A DNA stretch of 64,000 nucleotides, taken from the NCBI RefSeq assembly GCF_025836975.1, contig NZ_CP107548.1, forward strand, positions 3,658,001-3,722,000, read 5' to 3'. Numbering within the stretch: the stretch's first letter is position 1; the number at the start of each line of letters is the position of its first letter. The notes beneath the pieces were generated by a model that saw only the letters and a program-made list of their open reading frames with translations, did no database searches and was not told the origin of the DNA. Source of the DNA: Pollutimonas sp. M17 (GTDB taxonomy: Bacteria; Pseudomonadota; Gammaproteobacteria; Burkholderiales; Burkholderiaceae_B). This document shows positions 57,520 through 64,000 of the stretch, piece by piece. The translations under genes and the position numbers were made by a program.

Positions 57520-58749
57520 TCAGTACTCCGACGACTTCCCGGTCAGGGCGACGCCGGCGCGCAGCATGAAGTAGGCGAACGCGTCCACCCAGCGGCCCAG
57601 CCAACTGCGCCCCTGCAACTGTTCTTCAGTGACGCGCTCCGCGCTGCCATGCATTTCCGACTCGATGGCCGCCTTCAGTTCATCGGCGAATTGCGCATCG
57701 TGCACGAAGACATTGGCTTCGCGAGCCAGCAGCAGGCTGAAGGGATCCAGGTTGGACGATCCCACCATGGCGCAGCGGTCGACGACGGCGACCTTGGCAT
57801 GCAGATAGCTGGCCATGTATTCATAGATTTCTATGCCATCGTCCAGCAGCTTGCAATACATGTATCGGCAGGCCCGGTACTGCATGGGATATTCGGAGCG
57901 TCCTTGCAGCAGCAGACGCACCTTCACTCCGCGCTGGGCCGCTTCCTGCAAGCCCTTGCGCAAGCGCCGTCCCGGAAAAAAGTATGCGTTGGCGATCAGG
58001 ATGTCGCTGTCGGCCCTTCCCATGGTGGACAGGTAGACATTTTCTATGGTCTGGCGAAACCGGATATTGTCGCGCAGCAGCAGGGCCGCCCGCCGGCCCG
58101 GTTCGAAGGAAGGCGCCGGCTCTTTCCGCCTGGCCTTGAACCATTCCGTAATATGGGTCAGCCGCCGATAGAACGCGGCCCAGTCATCGCGCCGGCGCCA
58201 GGCCATACGCAGCCACAGGGCTCGCTGCGCCCGGGCCGCATCGGCGGCGATGGGACCCTGCAGGCGCACGGCGAAGTCGAAGCGCGGCTTCGGGCCCTGG
58301 CCGTCATCGGGCACGTCGACGTAGTCGTCCAGCACATTGATGCCGCCCACGAAGGCAATGGCGCCATCGACCACCGTCAGCTTGCGGTGCAGCCGGCGCA
58401 GGCGCCGCAGGTTGAAGCGCGCCGCGCGCAGGCCCGCCGGCTCGGGCCGGTAGATGCGGTACTGGGCACCCATTTCCGTCAGCTTGCGCGCAATGTCGGC
58501 GGCGTGCTCCTGGCTGCCGAAGCCGTCGATGACGACCCGCACCTTCACGCCGCGCGCACAAGCCCGGCTCAAGCTGTCCAGGACCAGCAAGCCGGTTCGG
58601 TCGAGATTGAATATATAGGTTTCCAGATGCACCTGGCGCTGCGCCTGGTCGATGGCTTCGCAAAGCGCCGGAAAGAACTCGCCGCCGTTGTGCAGCAGTT
58701 CGATGCGATTGCCTTCGCGCCAGTTCAGGCGCGGTTCTTTCTGAGCCAT
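57520..58749 (-). CDS. clsB: Cardiolipin synthase B-type phospholipase D family protein
   Basis: 409-residue membrane-associated enzyme with two PLD HKD motifs: [10 protein letters not shown] (H121, K123, D128) and [10 protein letters not shown] (H317, K319, D324). Length and absence of an N-terminal TM pair match ClsB (YbhO) rather than ClsA. It makes cardiolipin from phosphatidylglycerol and a second phospholipid. ATG at 58749 follows the EEP gene by 46 bp, the same pairing as E. coli ybhP-clsB. Confidence 0.92.
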   Translation of the reverse strand: MAQKEPRLNWREGNRIELLHNGGEFFPALCEAIDQAQRQVHLETYIFNLDRTGLLVLDSLSRACARGVKVRVVIDGFGSQEHAADIARKLTEMGAQYRIYRPEPAGLRAARFNLRRLRRLHRKLTVVDGAIAFVGGINVLDDYVDVPDDGQGPKPRFDFAVRLQGPIAADAARAQRALWLRMAWRRRDDWAAFYRRLTHITEWFKARRKEPAPSFEPGRRAALLLRDNIRFRQTIENVYLSTMGRADSDILIANAYFFPGRRLRKGLQEAAQRGVKVRLLLQGRSEYPMQYRACRYMYCKLLDDGIEIYEYMASYLHAKVAVVDRCAMVGSSNLDPFSLLLAREANVFVHDAQFADELKAAIESEMHGSAERVTEEQLQGRSWLGRWVDAFAYFMLRAGVALTGKSSEY

Positions 58750-58795
58750 GCCCGACTTCCTTGCCTGATCCGCCCGGCCTCGCCGACGGGGCCGG

Positions 58796-59653
58796 TCAAG
58801 GCAGCTCCAGTTCGGCGAACAAGGGCGCGTGGTCGGAGATCTGCCGCCAGGGCAGCCCTTGCAGCACGCGTGCCTTGCGCACGGCAAAGCCCCGTTGATA
58901 GATGCGGTCCAGGCGCAGCCAGGGAAATGCCGCGGGAAAGGTGCGGGGCGGCGGCGTCAGGCGCGCCGCCCCGTTGATGCCCAGCTCGTGCACCTTTTCC
59001 GCCAGCGGCAGCGGGCGGGGCGGATGGCGCAGGCTATTGCGCAGGCGCGCCACCGAGTGGCGCAGCTTGCGCGGTTCGAAGTCGTCGTGGGGCGCGACGG
59101 CAAACACTTCGTATAAGCCCAGTTGCTGGACGAACAAGGGCGCAAGCCGATTGTTCCAGTCATTGAAGTCGCCCGCGATCAACATGGGTTCGCCCTCGGG
59201 GACCAGGCGGCGGATGCGCTCGACCAATGCACCCACCTGGCGCGAGCGCCCGCCCGCGAACAGGCCCAGGTGGACGACCAGGCAATGCACCGACACGCCC
59301 TGGACCTCGACCAGCGCATGCAGCAGCCCGCGCTGCTCCAGCTTGTGGTCGGAGATATCCTGGTTCTCGTGCTGGAGTATGGGAAAGCGCGACAACAGGG
59401 CGTTGCCATGATCGGTGTGCGGCCGCACCGCGTTGCAGCCGTAAGCGGCATGCATGCAAAGGGCCGCGCCCAGCGATTCGTGCTGGGCGTCCAGGCTGAT
59501 GCGCTGTTCGTTGCGGCCCTGGACTTCTTGCAGGAACAGCAGGTCGGGGCGCAGTCCGTAAAGGCCAAGCCGCAATTCCGACAACGATTCACGGCTGCCC
59601 GTTGCGGAACGGCCCTTATGGATGTTGTAGCTTACGACCCGGATGACCGACAC
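58796..59653 (-). CDS. Endonuclease/exonuclease/phosphatase (EEP) family protein, YbhP-like
   Basis: 285-residue metal-dependent phosphoesterase-fold protein: VVSYNIHKG, LFLQEVQG, AGDFNDWNN and the terminal SDHAPLFAELEL provide the EEP active site (N, E, D-x-N, D-H). Paired with clsB, as in enterobacteria, so it may act on lipids or headgroups rather than DNA; the substrate is unproven. No signal peptide. Confidence 0.88.
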   Translation of the reverse strand: MSVIRVVSYNIHKGRSATGSRESLSELRLGLYGLRPDLLFLQEVQGRNEQRISLDAQHESLGAALCMHAAYGCNAVRPHTDHGNALLSRFPILQHENQDISDHKLEQRGLLHALVEVQGVSVHCLVVHLGLFAGGRSRQVGALVERIRRLVPEGEPMLIAGDFNDWNNRLAPLFVQQLGLYEVFAVAPHDDFEPRKLRHSVARLRNSLRHPPRPLPLAEKVHELGINGAARLTPPPRTFPAAFPWLRLDRIYQRGFAVRKARVLQGLPWRQISDHAPLFAELELP

Positions 59654-59675
59654 GATCCCTCCCCTGTTGCTCCTG

Positions 59676-61466
<1,791 letters not shown>

Positions 61467-61504
61467 CGAGGATTACTCCGTATATAAAATTCTTGTAAAC
61501 AAAA

Positions 61505-62221
61505 TCAGGGCCGGTCCTTGCCGGACGAGTCCGCTTCCTGGGCCGCGTCGATGCGCTGGGCCGCCTCGACCACCGAGACCGCCTCGTGGCCGGCTTCCAG
61601 CGCCTTGACCGTCCCGGGAGCCACGACACCCATGGAAACAATGTACTTCAATGCCGCGTCGACGCTCATGTCGAGCATCTGCACGTCGCTGCGGGGCATC
61701 ATCAGGAAAAAGCCCGAAGTCGGGTTGGGCGTGGTCGGAACATACACACTGACGAAATCATCGCCCAGCTTCTCCGCCACCTCGCCGCTGGGCGCACCGG
61801 TCAGGAAGGCAATGGTCCAGGCGCCCTGTCGCGGGTACTGCACCAGCACCGCCTCGCGGAATGCCTGGCCATTGGGCGCAAGCACGGTGTCGCTGACCTG
61901 CTTGACCGAATTATAGATTGAGCGGACCAGCGGAATCCGGCCCAGCAATTGTTCCCAGCGCTCGACCAGCGCGCGGCCCAGGAAATTGGCGCCCAGCAGG
62001 CCGGTCAGCAGCACGACGGCCAGCACCAGCAGCAGCTGAAAACCCGGAATGCGATAGCCGAACAGCGATTGCGACGAGAGGAATGCCGGCACGACGCTTT
62101 CCAGCGTGCCGATCAGGAGCGCAATGACCCAGACCGTGATGATCAGGGGAATCCAGATCAGCAGTCCGGTAATGAAGTAGCGCTTGAAGAAACGCATTCG
62201 GTTCTGATGCTGCGCGGTCAC
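61505..62221 (-). CDS. DUF502 family membrane protein
   Basis: 238-residue protein with two TM helices (FITGLLIWIPLIITVWVIALLIG and LLLVLAVVLLTGLLGANFLG), followed by the DUF502 soluble domain (SIYNSVKQVSDTV, VSVYVPTTPNPTSGFFLMMP). Function unknown; homologues are widespread and often next to aspS in beta-proteobacteria. The GTG at 62221 overlaps the fmdB stop (GTGA); ATG at 62197 is an alternative start. Confidence 0.87.
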   Translation of the reverse strand: MTAQHQNRMRFFKRYFITGLLIWIPLIITVWVIALLIGTLESVVPAFLSSQSLFGYRIPGFQLLLVLAVVLLTGLLGANFLGRALVERWEQLLGRIPLVRSIYNSVKQVSDTVLAPNGQAFREAVLVQYPRQGAWTIAFLTGAPSGEVAEKLGDDFVSVYVPTTPNPTSGFFLMMPRSDVQMLDMSVDAALKYIVSMGVVAPGTVKALEAGHEAVSVVEAAQRIDAAQEADSSGKDRP

Positions 62222-62532
62222 GACGACGCGGTACTGGCCGGCGCCGGGGCCGATGACGGCGCGGCCGGCGTGCTGGAACCGCTGCCGGCGGCGTCCCCGC
62301 CGGACGGAGTCGCGGACGGCGCGGCGGGCTTGGAGCCTGCCGTGCCGCCATTATTGCGGAAATCGGTGACATACCACCCCGACCCCTTCAGCTGGAAGCC
62401 GGCGGCGGTTACCTGCTTGGCGTAGCTGCTTTGCCCGCATTCGGGGCAATCCGTCAGGACAGGGTCGGAAATCTTTTGCAGCACATCCTGCGCATGCCCG
62501 CAGGCGCTGCACTTGTAAGCATAAATAGGCAC
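62218..62532 (-). CDS. FmdB family zinc-ribbon protein
   Basis: 104-residue putative regulatory protein. The N-terminal zinc ribbon has two CXXC pairs (C8/C11 in CSACG, C29/C32 in CPECG) with the typical MPIYAYKC start, and FQLKGSGWYVTDF follows. The tail from about residue 62 is Ala/Pro/Ser/Gly-rich and disordered. GTG at 62532 is the start. It precedes DUF502 and aspS on the same strand, a common order in beta-proteobacteria. Function not established. Confidence 0.88.
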   Translation of the reverse strand: MPIYAYKCSACGHAQDVLQKISDPVLTDCPECGQSSYAKQVTAAGFQLKGSGWYVTDFRNNGGTAGSKPAAPSATPSGGDAAGSGSSTPAAPSSAPAPASTASS

Positions 62533-62617
62533 GAGAAAATCCCAAGAAAATATGTCTAAGGAACAACCGCCAGAAGCCGCCCCGCCGGGCAGGAACGGAA
62601 AAAATGCGGTCCCAGCG

Positions 62618-62647
62618 CCAAAAACGGCTAATTTTAGCCGTTTTTGG
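62618..62647. terminator. Bidirectional-looking intrinsic terminator
   Basis: 13-bp perfect stem CCAAAAACGGCTA / TAGCCGTTTTTGG with a 4-nt loop, 41 bp past the stop of the minus-strand antiporter gene and 85 bp before fmdB. The A/T tracts lie within the stem on both sides. It separates the two transcription units. Confidence 0.8.
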
Positions 62648-62687
62648 GCAGCGGATGACGGCGCGCGGCCGCCGGCCGGGCGGCCCC

Positions 62688-63962
62688 TTAAAAGGAATTG
62701 GGCAGCAGGAACATGAACGCCGCCACCAATGTGGGTATGGAGGCGGACAGCAGCAATTTCAATGGCGAAATGGCGCCATCGGGAAAGCACCCTTTCAGTA
62801 TGGAAAAACCGGCCGGGTTCGGCGCGTTGGCAATGACGGTCAGGCCCCCGCCCGTCACCGCGCCGGCAACCAGCATATAGCGCCACAATTCGTCGGTGCC
62901 CTCGACCAGCGACCCCAGATAGGTCAGCGCGGCATTGTCGGTCACCGCGGTGAGCGCCGTGGCGCCCCAGTACAGGACGATGGGCGACAAGCCCGCCAGC
63001 AGGTCTTGCAGCCACCATTTCTGCAAGCCGCCCAGCACCACCAGGCCGGCCAGGAAAAATCCCACCATCAGGCCCTCGCGGATAAGCAGTGGATTCTGAT
63101 GGCGCTTGTAGGCGTGGGCATAGCCGATGAACAACATCATGAAGGCCAGGAAAACAATGGGATGGTGCGCCGACAGGACGACGCCCACCAGGAACAGGGT
63201 ATGGATGGCGATTACGATGAGCGGCACCGGGGGCCGCGCCGCGGTCTCGTGCTGAGGCGAACCCAGGGTGCCGTCCAGCAGGTGCGGGCGGCAGATGAAG
63301 GTCAGCACGCCGGCATTGATGCACACCGCCAGAACCGCGCGCCAGCCGAAATGGGTCGCCATGTAGGCGGTGTCCCAGTTGAAGGTCTGCGCCACCATCA
63401 GCACGGGCGGCGCCGCATAGGCGGTGAGCACGCCGCCTATGGACACATTCACGAACAGCACGCCCAGGGTCATGTATTTGAAGCCGTCCTGGCCGGGCTT
63501 GCGGAAATAGGCGTCGCGCAGCAGCAGGGCCGCCAGCGTCATCGCCGCCGGCTCGGTGATAAAGGATCCGGCCAGGGGAACGAAAGACAGGGTCACGAAG
63601 AACATGGCCAGTTCGTTGCGTATGGGCAGGATCCTGGCCAGGGCGCGCACCGCCATGTTCACCAATTCGATGATGGGACGGCTGGCCGCCACCACCATGA
63701 TGACGAAAACGAAGGCGGGCTCGGTGAAGTTGCGGGTGTCGATATAGTTGACCGCCTCGCCCACGCCCGACAGCAGGGCCATGCATGCCAGCAGCACGCA
63801 GGCCCATACGCCGAATACGGCCTCGACCTCGGACAGCAAGTGCCATAGCCCCGCGTGCGGCCCGCCGCCATTGGCCAGCCGCGCAAAGACCGGCACCGAA
63901 AAGGTGTGAATGATGGCAATCGCAAACAAGGCGGTTGCAAGATACTCCATGAAACTGGCCAT
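62688..63962 (-). CDS. Putative Na+/H+ antiporter (Na_H_antiport_3-like)
   Basis: 424-residue polytopic membrane protein with about 11 hydrophobic helices. It resembles the ion-transporter-superfamily 'putative Na+/H+ antiporter' family (PF07399 type): FVPLAGSFITEPAAMTLAALLLRD and LTAVTDNAALTYLGSLVEG carry the likely helix-break ion-site residues. Family assignment is from recognition, and transport activity is inferred. ATG 63962 has AGGG at 7 bp; ATG 63950 is an alternative. Only 38 bp of upstream sequence is in the window. Confidence 0.72.
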   Translation of the reverse strand: MASFMEYLATALFAIAIIHTFSVPVFARLANGGGPHAGLWHLLSEVEAVFGVWACVLLACMALLSGVGEAVNYIDTRNFTEPAFVFVIMVVAASRPIIELVNMAVRALARILPIRNELAMFFVTLSFVPLAGSFITEPAAMTLAALLLRDAYFRKPGQDGFKYMTLGVLFVNVSIGGVLTAYAAPPVLMVAQTFNWDTAYMATHFGWRAVLAVCINAGVLTFICRPHLLDGTLGSPQHETAARPPVPLIVIAIHTLFLVGVVLSAHHPIVFLAFMMLFIGYAHAYKRHQNPLLIREGLMVGFFLAGLVVLGGLQKWWLQDLLAGLSPIVLYWGATALTAVTDNAALTYLGSLVEGTDELWRYMLVAGAVTGGGLTVIANAPNPAGFSILKGCFPDGAISPLKLLLSASIPTLVAAFMFLLPNSF

Positions 63963-64000
63963 GCCTCAACCCTTATACTTATAGAAAACTGGCACGAATT

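Noticed and set aside
62533-63969. Long upstream extension of the FmdB frame through the antiporter gene
   Set aside because: It is an alternative frame of the antiporter gene (62688-63962); FmdB proteins start MPIYAYKC, as at 62532.

Overview
The window is chromosomal DNA of a GC-rich beta-proteobacterium, most likely Alcaligenaceae (Bordetella / Achromobacter / Pusillimonas-like). The evidence is the gene content and order: a Burkholderiales-type cox cluster with DUF2970, DUF2909 and a 36-residue assembly protein, a PhaM-like protein, a DUF3717 protein and orphan Bug/TctC binding proteins. I see no rRNA, tRNA, insertion sequence, prophage or CRISPR array.

Layout. 1-1488: two phosphonate-type ABC permeases (the first truncated by the window edge). 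1502-12921 (minus strand): a complete urea module, urtABCDE for ABC uptake, then ureD-ureA-hupE-ureB-ureC-ureE-ureF-ureG for the nickel urease and its maturation. It is preceded by a very good sigma-54 promoter, so urea use is probably under nitrogen (NtrC) control. 13208-27741 (minus): a full pelABCDEFG exopolysaccharide operon plus an eighth gene, a stand-alone PelA-type glycoside hydrolase. 27972-32985: a LysR regulator divergent from a TctC / Ldh2-type dehydrogenase / TctC / SDR catabolic cassette. 33036-39390: glmS and glmU, with an Lrp/AsnC regulator, a glycosyltransferase and an MFS exporter between them. 39491-41463: PhaM-like, DUF3717 and Nudix proteins. 41722-50138: aa3-type cytochrome c oxidase structural and assembly genes (coxBAC, SURF1, SCO-like, ctaA, ctaB, SCO). 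50154-52811: a CPA1 Na+/H+ antiporter with a C-terminal cyclic-nucleotide-binding-like domain. 53117-54001: rpoH behind a perfect CIRCE operator. 54222-63962: an orphan branched-chain-type binding protein, the formaldehyde-detoxification pair adhC-fghA, clsB with an EEP-family partner, aspS, DUF502, FmdB and a second putative Na+/H+ antiporter.

The genes form several coherent modules: urea import plus hydrolysis, Pel biofilm matrix synthesis, supply of UDP-GlcNAc (glmS/glmU, the precursor pool that Pel and cell wall share), and a near-complete cytochrome oxidase assembly line. The most unusual points are in the pel operon. The hydrolase domain of PelA looks degenerate, while a separate homologue with intact catalytic motifs is encoded at the operon end. 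PelB is enlarged by an internal duplication of its TPR region. Elsewhere, the CIRCE element at rpoH, the sigma-54 signal at urtA and the absence of cox11 from its usual place in the cox operon merit checking.
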